From Candidatus Methanoperedens sp. (GTDB taxonomy: Archaea; Halobacteriota; Methanosarcinia; Methanosarcinales; Methanoperedenaceae), in NCBI GenBank assembly GCA_012026795.1, contig VEPM01000011.1, positions 62,001-126,000 of the forward strand: a stretch of 64,000 bases of DNA. Direction: 5' to 3'. Below the pieces are notes generated by a model, which saw nothing but the letters and a program-made list of their open reading frames with translations, ran no database searches and was not told the DNA's origin. Positions 46,812-57,932 of the stretch are shown one piece after another. A program made the position numbers and the translations under genes. Positions within the stretch are counted from its first letter, which is position 1; each line of letters opens with the position of its first letter.

Positions 46812-47797
46812 AGGAAGATTACTATATTACCCAGGACGGAGGCCTCACAAGGCATGAGAATACCGTATATTTCGAGAACGATAACACAAAACGCGCCCTT
46901 CCGGTAAATAAGATTTATTCAATATACGCATACGGGCGGCTAAGTTTTTCCTCCGGTGTAGTGGATTACCTTGCAAAGAGCGGGATACCCATACATTTCT
47001 TTAATTATTATGGTTTTTATGAAGGGTCTTTCTACCCGCGCGAAACGTTGATAAGCGGTGACCTGACAGTGAAACAGACATCGAATTATCTTGACAGCGC
47101 AAAGAGGCTGATCCTTGCGAAATGTTTTGTGGAAGGCGCATGCGGCAACATTCTGCGCAACCTTAACTATTATGCGCGTGATAATAAAAGCCTGGAAACG
47201 CATATCGGCGGGATCGAATCCGAGATAGCAAGATTGCCAGGGACAGAAACCATCCCCGAAGTCATGAATGTGGAGGGGCGGATAAGGAACCTGTATTATA
47301 CGGCGCTTGATGAAATATTCCCTGAGAATTATAAGATAATCAAACGGTCAAGGATGCCCCCGGAGAACAGGATGAACACACTCATCAGTTTCGGGAATTC
47401 CCTGATGTACACAACCACCCTTTCTGAGATATACAATACCCAGCTTAATCCCACCATTTCTTTCCTCCATGAGCCTTTTGAGCGAAGATTCTCGCTTGCT
47501 CTTGATGTTAGCGAGATTTTCAAGCCCATTATTATCGACAGGATCATCCTGAAGCTTGTGAATAAGAACATGCTTGATGATGATTGTTTCAGGGGCGAAA
47601 TCGGGGATATGCTGCTCAGTGAGAAAGGGAAAAAATTGTTCCTGACAGAATATAATGAGAAGCTTTCCACAACCATCAAGCACAGGGGATTGGAACAAAA
47701 CGTTTCATTCAAGCGGCTCATAAGACTTGAGTTATATAAACTGGTGAAGCACTGCCTCGGTGAAAAGGACTATAAGCCGCTGATTATGTGGTGGTAA
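46808..47797 (+). CDS. cas1: CRISPR integrase Cas1
   Basis: A 329-residue Cas1 of the type I-B kind. The active-site residues are visible in [17 protein letters not shown] (glutamate at about 152), [22 protein letters not shown] (histidine near 219 and glutamate/aspartate near 230). It inserts new spacers with Cas2. The coding region overlaps the start of cas2 by about 10 bp. Confidence 0.95.
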   Translation: MKEDYYITQDGGLTRHENTVYFENDNTKRALPVNKIYSIYAYGRLSFSSGVVDYLAKSGIPIHFFNYYGFYEGSFYPRETLISGDLTVKQTSNYLDSAKRLILAKCFVEGACGNILRNLNYYARDNKSLETHIGGIESEIARLPGTETIPEVMNVEGRIRNLYYTALDEIFPENYKIIKRSRMPPENRMNTLISFGNSLMYTTTLSEIYNTQLNPTISFLHEPFERRFSLALDVSEIFKPIIIDRIILKLVNKNMLDDDCFRGEIGDMLLSEKGKKLFLTEYNEKLSTTIKHRGLEQNVSFKRLIRLELYKLVKHCLGEKDYKPLIMWW

Positions 47798-48063
47798 CCC
47801 TGTACGTAATAATCGTTTATGATGTCGGGATTGAAAGAGTGAATAAGGTAAGGGTTTACCTGAAGCAGTATCTGAATTGGGTGCAGAACAGCGTGCTGGA
47901 AGGTGAACTAACAGAGGCTGAATACATGAAGGTTATGAATGGTCTCAAGGATGTGATCGATGAATCAGTGGATAATGTCATTTGCTACAAAACGAAAGAC
48001 AGGAAGTATCTTGCTATTGATGAGATCGGGACGAAGAAAGCTGAGATAACAACGATAATATGA
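47788..48063 (+). CDS. cas2: CRISPR adaptation protein Cas2
   Basis: A 91-residue Cas2 with the ferredoxin-like start [20 protein letters not shown] containing the conserved aspartate, and [18 protein letters not shown]. The start is a GTG at 47788 or 47791, inside the end of cas1. It forms the adaptation complex with Cas1. The CRISPR leader begins directly after it. Confidence 0.93.
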   Translation: MVVTLYVIIVYDVGIERVNKVRVYLKQYLNWVQNSVLEGELTEAEYMKVMNGLKDVIDESVDNVICYKTKDRKYLAIDEIGTKKAEITTII

Positions 48064-48258
48064 GGGATTCCTGAAAAAGTCGTGGATCTTTATAAAGGAA
48101 ATACAAAACCCAAGATGCACGATAATAAATTCTATTTTTGCAAAGGTTTTTGTGGAATGAGTTCTAATTAGATTTGAGAGAAAATCAATAGACAATACCT
48201 GAAAAAATAGTCTATTTTTCCAAGAGATTCACCTGAAAATTCGGCTGGAAAAAGCTTG
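48064..48258 (+). promoter_or_regulatory. CRISPR leader
   Basis: This 195-bp AT-rich stretch separates cas2 from the first repeat and carries no gene, the usual form of a leader with promoter and integration signals. A perfect palindrome AAAAATAG-T-CTATTTTT is at 48203-48219, about 40 bp before the first repeat. Confidence 0.8.
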
Positions 48259-51200
48259 GTTAAAATCAGCCCTTAGAGGGATTGAAACAAGCAATTCGTA
48301 ACGGCAGCTATGAGGCAGGCATAAGTTAAAATCAGCCCTTAGAGGGATTGAAACTAATTTATCACCTTCCTTCATACCAGGACAACAGCGTGTTAAAATC
48401 AGCCCTTAGAGGGATTGAAACAAATCCTCCTTTTCCCATCTCCGTCGTTGTCATCGTGTTAAAATCAGCCCTTAGAGGGATTGAAACTTCTGTTAACTTG
48501 TCCGCGTGCTCCTGGTCATATCCCGTTAAAATCAGCCCTTAGAGGGATTGAAACATTCATTCCGCTGATTTATATACGGTAATTTATATGGTTAAAATCA
48601 GCCCTTAGAGGGATTGAAACCGATATACTTGAAGCATATCAATTCACCCGTGACAGTTAAAATCAGCCCTTAGAGGGATTGAAACGCTTAAAGGTGAGGA
48701 CATGGAAACAATAATTGATAGGGTTAAAATCAGCCCTTAGAGGGATTGAAACACCTCAAGGATTCGACGCAAGCGCGGCTACAAATGAGTTAAAATCAGC
48801 CCTTAGAGGGATTGAAACGCAGTATACCGCCTGCTGCTGACGCTATCGCCGATAGTTAAAATCAGCCCTTAGAGGGATTGAAACGAAACAAAGGATAACC
48901 CCGCTATCGCTGTCCTTTTGGTTAAAATCAGCCCTTAGAGGGATTGAAACCGGTATGAGGATGAAATATCTTTTACTGCTTATGCGCGTTAAAATCAGCC
49001 CTTAGAGGGATTGAAACAATAATTTCATGGTTGATCAATTTATTGTGGAATCTGTTAAAATCAGCCCTTAGAGGGATTGAAACCTGTTAAACGGTTCGAT
49101 TGACCTAAGAACGTGGAATAGTTAAAATCAGCCCTTAGAGGGATTGAAACAAATGTTGGCATCATTCGGCAAAAAACCCGTAAAGAGTTAAAATCAGCCC
49201 TTAGAGGGATTGAAACAATAACGATAGCCCGAAGAGCTGTTACCCACGTTCCCGTTAAAATCAGCCCTTAGAGGGATTGAAACATATCACCTGATATCTT
49301 ACTGTACAACAGGTATGCAGTTAAAATCAGCCCTTAGAGGGATTGAAACCTCCGTAAAACAGACAGGGAAGCGATAGAAAGACGCGTTAAAATCAGCCCT
49401 TAGAGGGATTGAAACACGGTTGGTCGTGGTTTATAAGGGGTACGCATCATGATCGTTAAAATCAGCCCTTAGAGGGATTGAAACATTTCCAACATTGGCA
49501 ACGACGCACCTCAAATTCCGGGTTAAAATCAGCCCTTAGAGGGATTGAAACCTATCTCTTGTTTCGTCAGATAACTATAAAAATGTCCGGTTAAAATCAG
49601 CCCTTAGAGGGATTGAAACACAGCGGCAGAAGGTGTTAGAGGAGATTTCAGAATAGTTAAAATCAGCCCTTAGAGGGATTGAAACCACGGTTGATACCAG
49701 TAATGCTCAGATAATCGTTTGAGTTAAAATCAGCCCTTAGAGGGATTGAAACTGGGAAACATGAAGAAAATGGTCAACAAAAAAGCCTTGTTAAAATCAG
49801 CCCTTAGAGGGATTGAAACTTAAAAGCAATATCAAGTTTATCTCAAATTGAAAGAGGTTAAAATCAGCCCTTAGAGGGATTGAAACGAAAAATTGATATG
49901 TCCAAATTCGGAACATAATCCAGTTAAAATCAGCCCTTAGAGGGATTGAAACATAGTCCTCAAGGGCACGCTGTTTGTTCATCCCGGCCGTTAAAATCAG
50001 CCCTTAGAGGGATTGAAACTCCGCATGCTCCGATTCACCTAAACCGCTATCGGTCTGCGTTAAAATCAGCCCTTAGAGGGATTGAAACTGTCTTCAAGTC
50101 TCTTGTTCTATACGGATAGCGTCTTGTTAAAATCAGCCCTTAGAGGGATTGAAACTCTGTTTCCCATGTGAAATTCTTCTCTTCAGACACAGTTAAAATC
50201 AGCCCTTAGAGGGATTGAAACGTCGTTACAGGAATATCAACGTCGTACTCCTGATTTGGTTAAAATCAGCCCTTAGAGGGATTGAAACAAGCAATTCGTA
50301 ACGGCAGCTATGAGGCAGGCATAGTTAAAATCAGCCCTTAGAGGGATTGAAACGGGAGTTCGGGACTTATATTGCGAATGTTATTGTATAGTTAAAATCA
50401 GCCCTTAGAGGGATTGAAACGCGTCAGGCTTCGTTCGATCGCTGCCATATGCCTGTGTTAAAATCAGCCCTTAGAGGGATTGAAACTGTATAACTTCAAT
50501 ATCGGCATACTTTGAATACGCCGTTAAAATCAGCCCTTAGAGGGATTGAAACCCGGGCGGTATTGTTCCCATAAGCAAACCCTGAACTGTTAAAATCAGC
50601 CCTTAGAGGGATTGAAACACCGAAATCAAAGAGATTGTCATTTCACATGGCGTAGTTAAAATCAGCCCTTAGAGGGATTGAAACATTTCCGTATCAAGGG
50701 GATTGATACGGAGACCTACAGAGTTAAAATCAGCCCTTAGAGGGATTGAAACGTGTAACATCTCATACATTTGATTGGGACTTGGCAATGTTAAAATCAG
50801 CCCTTAGAGGGATTGAAACACGGCAGATACCTGGAATGTACTGGGTAATTTCGTTGGTTAAAATCAGCCCTTAGAGGGATTGAAACATAACATATTTACC
50901 AAGGAATCGAAACGAAGTAGTTGTTAAAATCAGCCCTTAGAGGGATTGAAACAAGCAATGCTTTTTTCGGCAGGGTTATTGATTAATAGTTAAAATCAGC
51001 CCTTAGAGGGATTGAAACTCTGATCAATCTGTTCAATCTGTTCATACTAAAGAAGTTAAAATCAGCCCTTAGAGGGATTGAAACTTATTTTTGTATCCAT
51101 ATCAAAACTAATATTTTTATTGTTAAAATCAGCCCTTAGAGGGATTGAAACAAGGTATGCGAGGACAGAACACAAAAAAGCAAAAAAGTTAAAATCAGCC

Positions 51201-54200
51201 CTTAGAGGGATTGAAACATGATAGATGGTTCCGCGGCTGTAGCTATTATGTCGGTTAAAATCAGCCCTTAGAGGGATTGAAACTTGGTAATGACTGCAAT
51301 AAATCCATCAATTATCATCCGTTAAAATCAGCCCTTAGAGGGATTGAAACAACAATGTTTGTATCAAGTAGGTAGCACGTACACTTAGTTAAAATCAGCC
51401 CTTAGAGGGATTGAAACGAAGTTACCCTTACTGTGGTTCCTCTGGGGGGAGGGTTAAAATCAGCCCTTAGAGGGATTGAAACATGTCATTGTTGCTAATT
51501 TTGGAGTTAACAACCAGGCGTTAAAATCAGCCCTTAGAGGGATTGAAACGCCTAAAGGCATGGGGCTTCTCCTGAGCTAACTTCTGTTAAAATCAGCCCT
51601 TAGAGGGATTGAAACTTCATATGCTTCATTATTACAGAAAATACATTTCCTCGTTAAAATCAGCCCTTAGAGGGATTGAAACATATTAAATGTAGTCGAT
51701 CAGACAAGTTTGTATCCTTGTTAAAATCAGCCCTTAGAGGGATTGAAACTTACTAAACGGTTCGATTGACTTACGGACATGGCATGTTAAAATCAGCCCT
51801 TAGAGGGATTGAAACTTAACTCAATATTGCATACTCTGCAATTCATTTTATAGTTAAAATCAGCCCTTAGAGGGATTGAAACATCTGTACTGCCTGATTA
51901 ATTGTGAACTCGCCTATTTTCGTTAAAATCAGCCCTTAGAGGGATTGAAACATTTTCTATTACCCATCATATTGATATGTTTAATGGTGTTAAAATCAGC
52001 CCTTAGAGGGATTGAAACTATTTTGTTTTGTCTATTGACATTTTTCTACCTCTTGTTAAAATCAGCCCTTAGAGGGATTGAAACTTCTATACATGGATAT
52101 GACGTAAATATGTTTATTTCGTTAAAATCAGCCCTTAGAGGGATTGAAACATTTTTTTAGAAGTAAATCTTACACCATTACCAACAAGTTAAAATCAGCC
52201 CTTAGAGGGATTGAAACTGCGAACAAAACCACTAATAGTGGACACCGAAATTAAGTTAAAATCAGCCCTTAGAGGGATTGAAACATGGCTCCCATCAGAT
52301 TACTTCAATAAATACAAACCGTTAAAATCAGCCCTTAGAGGGATTGAAACGAGAGCAGAATGCGAAAATAGAGTGATGGTCAGTTTAGTTAAAATCAGCC
52401 CTTAGAGGGATTGAAACCTTACTAATAAGGTCTATGCTGGCTCGGAGTCTTCAGTTAAAATCAGCCCTTAGAGGGATTGAAACTTAAAATAACAGAAAGG
52501 TGGTTGGGCAGGTGAAGGCTGTTAAAATCAGCCCTTAGAGGGATTGAAACACATGAGTTTTATATATTCTTTTTTATCGAATTGATAGTTAAAATCAGCC
52601 CTTAGAGGGATTGAAACACCCAACTCATATAACACACTGAGAGGTGGCGAATGTTAAAATCAGCCCTTAGAGGGATTGAAACAAAATATCTTCTGGAGTT
52701 GTGCTTTCAAATACGTCATGTTAAAATCAGCCCTTAGAGGGATTGAAACTATTAATCCTGACTACTCGAATTAATCTTTACGAACGTTAAAATCAGCCCT
52801 TAGAGGGATTGAAACTCTAAAGTAGACTTTGGAAAGACACCAGTAGAGATTCGTTAAAATCAGCCCTTAGAGGGATTGAAACTTGTGAGCTATAATCATA
52901 TCGGGATCATTCACTTTAAGTTAAAATCAGCCCTTAGAGGGATTGAAACACATTTCGGCATTGAGTTGTTCTATTTCGTGTTTCGTGTTAAAATCAGCCC
53001 TTAGAGGGATTGAAACTAAGTCAATCGTGCCATTCAAAAGCGGAAATTTCACGTTAAAATCAGCCCTTAGAGGGATTGAAACTCGATTCGGATGGCAAAG
53101 CGCTGAAAGAGATGAATAGTTAAAATCAGCCCTTAGAGGGATTGAAACGTGATTATACACTCATTTTTCAATGCATATATTAGGTTAAAATCAGCCCTTA
53201 GAGGGATTGAAACAAGAAAACAACAAAGGGAATGATTGGACCACTTTAAGTTAAAATCAGCCCTTAGAGGGATTGAAACGAACATTGGATAATTACATAG
53301 GAATATATAATGAAATGTTAAAATCAGCCCTTAGAGGGATTGAAACTACTGTCCCAATCATACTACACCCACAACCTCATATTGTTAAAATCAGCCCTTA
53401 GAGGGATTGAAACAAGAAACTATGTTTCTTCAAAAGATGTGATGGCTTGTTAAAATCAGCCCTTAGAGGGATTGAAACATTACCCATGATATTGATAGGT
53501 TTTACACTCAAATAGGTTAAAATCAGCCCTTAGAGGGATTGAAACTTATAACACCTTAATAAATACTGATTTTCCTTCTCTGTTAAAATCAGCCCTTAGA
53601 GGGATTGAAACCAGAATTATATCTCCAAAGCGTCGATTAGCAAGCAAGTTAAAATCAGCCCTTAGAGGGATTGAAACGACCCTATCTCAAAATACTCCTT
53701 TTCCCATTTCCTTCGTTAAAATCAGCCCTTAGAGGGATTGAAACTACATTGATGTCAGCTATCGAATATTTCTTGACCGAGTTAAAATCAGCCCTTAGAG
53801 GGATTGAAACTTTTGTAGACACTCGAACCGTCCGCCCTTATAGCTGGTTAAAATCAGCCCTTAGAGGGATTGAAACTTGTAAGCACGCCTTCATTGTACA
53901 TGCGCCCGACATCGGTTAAAATCAGCCCTTAGAGGGATTGAAACGCAGCTATTTCAACATTCATGTCACTCCATTCTCCGTTAAAATCAGCCCTTAGAGG
54001 GATTGAAACGTTTTACCGCGCCAACTTCCGGAAGAGGATAATAGTCGTTAAAATCAGCCCTTAGAGGGATTGAAACGGAGTTGCCTCAAAGTTAAAAAGA
54101 TGACCAGTTTCTTGGTTAAAATCAGCCCTTAGAGGGATTGAAACATCATCGGGAAATCCCTGAAGACGTTCACATTCTATGTTAAAATCAGCCCTTAGAG

Positions 54201-55144
54201 GGATTGAAACTCAATACGACCGCTTCCCCTTTTCCGTCTAAATCCCAGTTAAAATCAGCCCTTAGAGGGATTGAAACTCAGTAGTGATGTAAGTTACAGG
54301 GGTATCTGGTGATGTTAAAATCAGCCCTTAGAGGGATTGAAACGGCAAACTCCTGGTCTATGAAAGACTGATCAACTTTTGTTAAAATCAGCCCTTAGAG
54401 GGATTGAAACAATACACACACTTTAATATTTGGAATGTCTTCTGGTGTTAAAATCAGCCCTTAGAGGGATTGAAACAAGATACAATATATGTAAACAAAA
54501 TAGCAGAGAAATAGTTAAAATCAGCCCTTAGAGGGATTGAAACAACACCTACAGTTATACAATTATTAAAACCTTAATAGTTAAAATCAGCCCTTAGAGG
54601 GATTGAAACTTATTATGTGGTATTCTTCCTCTATATTGTTCTGATAAAGTTAAAATCAGCCCTTAGAGGGATTGAAACATACATCACCCAAACGGATATT
54701 GGACGGCTGAACGAAGTTAAAATCAGCCCTTAGAGGGATTGAAAGGCTTGCAGAAAACGATAAGGGTCAGAGATTCCGTATAGTTAAAATCAGCCCTTAG
54801 AGGGATTGAAAGTCATTAATTCCAGTTTCCCATGAGTTGAAGTATCTGCCGTTAAAATCAGCCCTTAGAGGGATTGAAAGGATAAATAGCTAGAATTCAT
54901 AGTAGCATAATCTGGAGTTAAAATCAGCCCTTAGAGGGATTGAAAGATTAAAGTTGATTGTCCCTGCCGTTGCATTCCCCGAGTTAAAATCAGCCCTTAG
55001 AGGGATTGAAAGATTAAATACAAGCGAAGTATTGGTTATATTTATATTGTTAAAATCAGCCCTTAGAGGGATTGAAACTTGAGATATATTGTACTCACTG
55101 TGTTTACTCCAGTTGTTAAAATCAGCCCTCAGAGGGATTGAAAC
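48259..55144 (+). CRISPR. Type I-B CRISPR array, 104 repeats and 103 spacers
   Basis: By direct reading I count 104 copies of a 30-bp repeat (starting GTTAAAATCAGCCC, ending AGGGATTGAAAC) with spacers of 35-39 nt. The repeats are nearly invariant. Five copies near the distal end (54716, 54783, 54851, 54917, 54983) end in G, and the last (55115) has CCCTC in place of CCCTT. Next to cas2 and a leader, the array is read rightwards; the ATTGAAAC end becomes the crRNA handle. Spacer 1 (48289-48324) and spacer 31 (50289-50323) are the same sequence. All frames running through the array are artefacts. Confidence 0.99.
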
Positions 55145-55161
55145 CAGGAACGGCAACGGAA

Positions 55162-55191
55162 ATTAAAATCTATCCTTAGAGAAATCAAAAA
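55162..55191 (+). repeat. Degenerate terminal CRISPR repeat
   Basis: ATTAAAATC...CCTTAGAG matches the repeat at about 20 of 30 positions and follows the last good repeat after only 17 nt. It is probably a decayed repeat from the old end of the array. The rest of the gap to the Cdc48 gene holds only AT-rich promoter-like DNA. Confidence 0.55.
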
Positions 55192-55351
55192 AACAGTAAG
55201 AGCATTTAACCATGCAGATACCCACCGCACTATTTCTTTAAAACCCTTAAAACCTCTGGCATATATTTTTATCCATGTGATACAATTAGATAACCTGATA
55301 AAATATATCAAGAAAATATCTGAGAAGGAATATATCTGAGGGGATATAAAA

Positions 55352-57583
55352 ATGGACGAAAAAGACGGCAAACAACTTACGGTTGCAAAAGCATATCCGA
55401 ATGATTCAGGAAGAGGAATAGCGCGGCTTGACCCGCATACCCTGATGGTCATGCAGCTTATACCCGGTGACATAATTGAGATAGAAGGGAAAAAATCAAC
55501 GGCTGCAAAAGTCTGGCGCGCTGACCGGAATGACTGGGAAGAAAATCTCATTCGTATAGACGGTTTTATACGGCAAAACGCAGGGGTTGGTATCGGTGAC
55601 ACCATCAAACTGAGAAAAGCGAATGTCCAGCCTGCACAAAAGGTAGTTCTTGCGCCGCCTGAAGGAACGTCCATACAATTCGGCGGGGATGCTGAAGAAA
55701 TGGTAAAACGCCAGATCATGAAACGCCCCATCAGCAAAGGGGATATCATCCCTGTAATGAGTACGATGGCACATCCGTTCCTGGGAAGGGTCGTTACAGG
55801 GCAGGCAATACCTCTTATCGCTATCGAAGCCGAACCCGAAGGTATCATTTTAGTTACTGATAAGACAGAAATAAAACTCAGGGAAAAACCTGTTGTTCTT
55901 GATGTAACAGGGACAGGGATCACTTATGAAGACATAGGGGGCCTGGGCGATGAGATCCAGCGCCTGCGTGAGATGATAGAACTCCCGATGAAACACCCTG
56001 AAGTATTTGAACGACTGGGTATCGAGCCGCCAAAAGGCGTTTTGATGCACGGTCCTCCCGGAACCGGGAAAACACTCATTGCAAGAGCAGTAGCAAATGA
56101 ATCCGGGGCCAATTTTTTCTCTATTGCTGGTCCTGAGATTATGAGTAAATATTACGGGGAAAGCGAGCAGCGGCTTCGTGAGATCTTCGAGCAGGCAAAC
56201 AAAGCTGCGCCTTCTATTATATTCATTGACGAACTGGACTCCATTGCCCCTAAAAGGGAAGAAGTAACAGGTGAAGTCGAGCGGCGCGTGGTCGCGCAGC
56301 TCCTTACAATGATGGACGGGCTGGAAGAAAGAGGCCAGGTGGTGGTGATCGGTGCAACAAACCGCATTGATGCTATTGACCCCGCGCTTCGCAGACCCGG
56401 AAGATTTGACCGCGAGATAGAGATCGGAGTCCCGGACAGGCCTGACAGGATCGAGATTTTCCAGATACATACAAGAGGTATGCCGCTTTCCGATGAAGTG
56501 AACATTGAATATATCTCCAGCAGGACGCATGGGTTTGTAGGTGCGGATATTTCGGCGCTTGCCAAGGAAGCGGCCATGAAGGCGCTAAGAAGATATCTCC
56601 CCCGGATAAAACTTGAAGAGATCGTCCCCCGTGAAATGCTGGAAAGCATGCAGGTAACGGCTGACGATTTTGAAGAGGCATTAAAGGAAGTTGAACCCTC
56701 GGCAATGAGGGAAGTAATGATCGAAGTGCCAGATGTTGTCTGGGATGATGTCGGGGGTCTTGATGACGCCAAGCAGGAAATAAAAGAAGCAGTGGAATGG
56801 CCATTAAAATTCCCTGAGAGATTCCAGAAAATGAGCATCCGTCCGCCAAGGGGAATACTCCTTTACGGCCCTCCGGGTACTGGAAAAACGCTTATGGCAA
56901 AAGCAGTGGCCAATGAAAGTTCTGCCAATTTCATAAGTGTACGCGGCCCGCAGCTCCTGTCCAAATGGGTCGGGGAATCAGAAAAAGCAATACGTGAAGT
57001 GTTCAAGAAAGCGCGCCAGGTTTCGCCGGCAATAATTTTTCTTGACGAACTTGATGCTATCGCCCCTATCCGCGGCACTGAATATGGTTCAAAGACATCA
57101 GAAAGGGTGATCAACCAGCTTCTCACAGAACTTGATGGAATAGAGGTCTTAAAGAATGTGGTAGTTATTGCAGCGACTAACAGGCCTGAGATAATAGATC
57201 CTGCCCTGATACGTTCAGGCAGGTTTGACAGGCTTGTCTTTATAGGTCCCCCGACAAGGACCGGAAGGATCGATATATTCAATATCCATCTTAAAAACCT
57301 GAAAAACGGTCATCTTTCCGATAACGTTGATATTGAAGAACTTGCGGATCTTACGGAAAATTATGTGGGATCTGATATCGAATCCCTGTGCAGGGAAGCT
57401 GTAATGCTTGCTCTCAGGGAGAATTTCGATACGGATATCGTGGAAATGAAACATTTCCGTGAAGCTCTTAAGAAAGTGAGGCCTGCTCTTGCTGAAGATA
57501 TGATAGAATATTACCAGAAACTTCAGGGGCAATTTAAAGGCGGGACAAAACAGGAACAGAAGTCTTATATAGGTTACAGGTGA
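55352..57583 (+). CDS. Cdc48/VCP-type AAA+ ATPase (VAT-like)
   Basis: A 743-residue protein with the Cdc48 N-domain (about 1-185) and two AAA+ domains. D1: Walker A GPPGTGKT near 232 and [11 protein letters not shown] near 290. D2: [13 protein letters not shown] near 507 and [11 protein letters not shown] near 565, each with the arginine-finger region (GRFDR). The protein unfolds substrates, often for the proteasome. It starts 207 bp after the CRISPR array and has no visible connection to it. GAGGGGATATAAAA precedes the ATG. Confidence 0.95.
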   Translation: MDEKDGKQLTVAKAYPNDSGRGIARLDPHTLMVMQLIPGDIIEIEGKKSTAAKVWRADRNDWEENLIRIDGFIRQNAGVGIGDTIKLRKANVQPAQKVVLAPPEGTSIQFGGDAEEMVKRQIMKRPISKGDIIPVMSTMAHPFLGRVVTGQAIPLIAIEAEPEGIILVTDKTEIKLREKPVVLDVTGTGITYEDIGGLGDEIQRLREMIELPMKHPEVFERLGIEPPKGVLMHGPPGTGKTLIARAVANESGANFFSIAGPEIMSKYYGESEQRLREIFEQANKAAPSIIFIDELDSIAPKREEVTGEVERRVVAQLLTMMDGLEERGQVVVIGATNRIDAIDPALRRPGRFDREIEIGVPDRPDRIEIFQIHTRGMPLSDEVNIEYISSRTHGFVGADISALAKEAAMKALRRYLPRIKLEEIVPREMLESMQVTADDFEEALKEVEPSAMREVMIEVPDVVWDDVGGLDDAKQEIKEAVEWPLKFPERFQKMSIRPPRGILLYGPPGTGKTLMAKAVANESSANFISVRGPQLLSKWVGESEKAIREVFKKARQVSPAIIFLDELDAIAPIRGTEYGSKTSERVINQLLTELDGIEVLKNVVVIAATNRPEIIDPALIRSGRFDRLVFIGPPTRTGRIDIFNIHLKNLKNGHLSDNVDIEELADLTENYVGSDIESLCREAVMLALRENFDTDIVEMKHFREALKKVRPALAEDMIEYYQKLQGQFKGGTKQEQKSYIGYR

Positions 57584-57632
57584 AAAAAGCATATGAACCC
57601 ATTATTGGAGAAAGGTTCATGAAGGGATTACT

Positions 57633-57896
57633 ATGGCAAAAATACTTGCAAAAAACTTAGCTAATAAGAGAGTAATGCTTACTGACGGGTCAGAACTGGG
57701 ATATGCTACCGATGTTGTAATGGATATGCAGGGCGGATCTCTGGTATATCTTGTCGTAAAACCAACAAATAATATAGATCTATCAAAATACAAGAAACAG
57801 AATAATTATGTATTAATACCATTCGAAGCAGTAAGGGCCGCCAAAGATTATGCAATTGTTGATAAGAAGTTGGTCACTGGCAGCGACTTTGATTAA
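57633..57896 (+). CDS. PRC-barrel domain protein
   Basis: An 87-residue single PRC-barrel domain: NKRVMLTDGSELGYATDVVMDMQGG (partly quoted) and YVLIPFEAVRAAKDYAIVD. Such small proteins are widespread in archaea, where several (CdpB family) bind the cell division machinery. FtsZ is encoded two genes downstream, so a role in division is plausible. It follows the Cdc48 gene by 49 bp. Confidence 0.85.
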   Translation: MAKILAKNLANKRVMLTDGSELGYATDVVMDMQGGSLVYLVVKPTNNIDLSKYKKQNNYVLIPFEAVRAAKDYAIVDKKLVTGSDFD

Positions 57897-57903
57897 TTTT
57901 TTT
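57897..57903 (+). terminator. Run of T after the PRC-barrel gene
   Basis: Seven consecutive T follow the stop codon, a possible weak archaeal terminator, although the next gene starts only 30 bp later. Confidence 0.3.
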
Positions 57904-57932
57904 CATATACCGGATTTGTAGAAGGCAGTGTT

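Noticed and set aside
48348-55156. Several open frames within the CRISPR array on both strands
   Set aside because: They translate the repeat over and over (for example KSALRGIET or VSIPLRADFN) and have no independent coding support.
55352-57583. Functional link of Cdc48 with the CRISPR system
   Set aside because: It is only adjacent to the old end of the array, has its own promoter region, and belongs with the housekeeping genes that follow.
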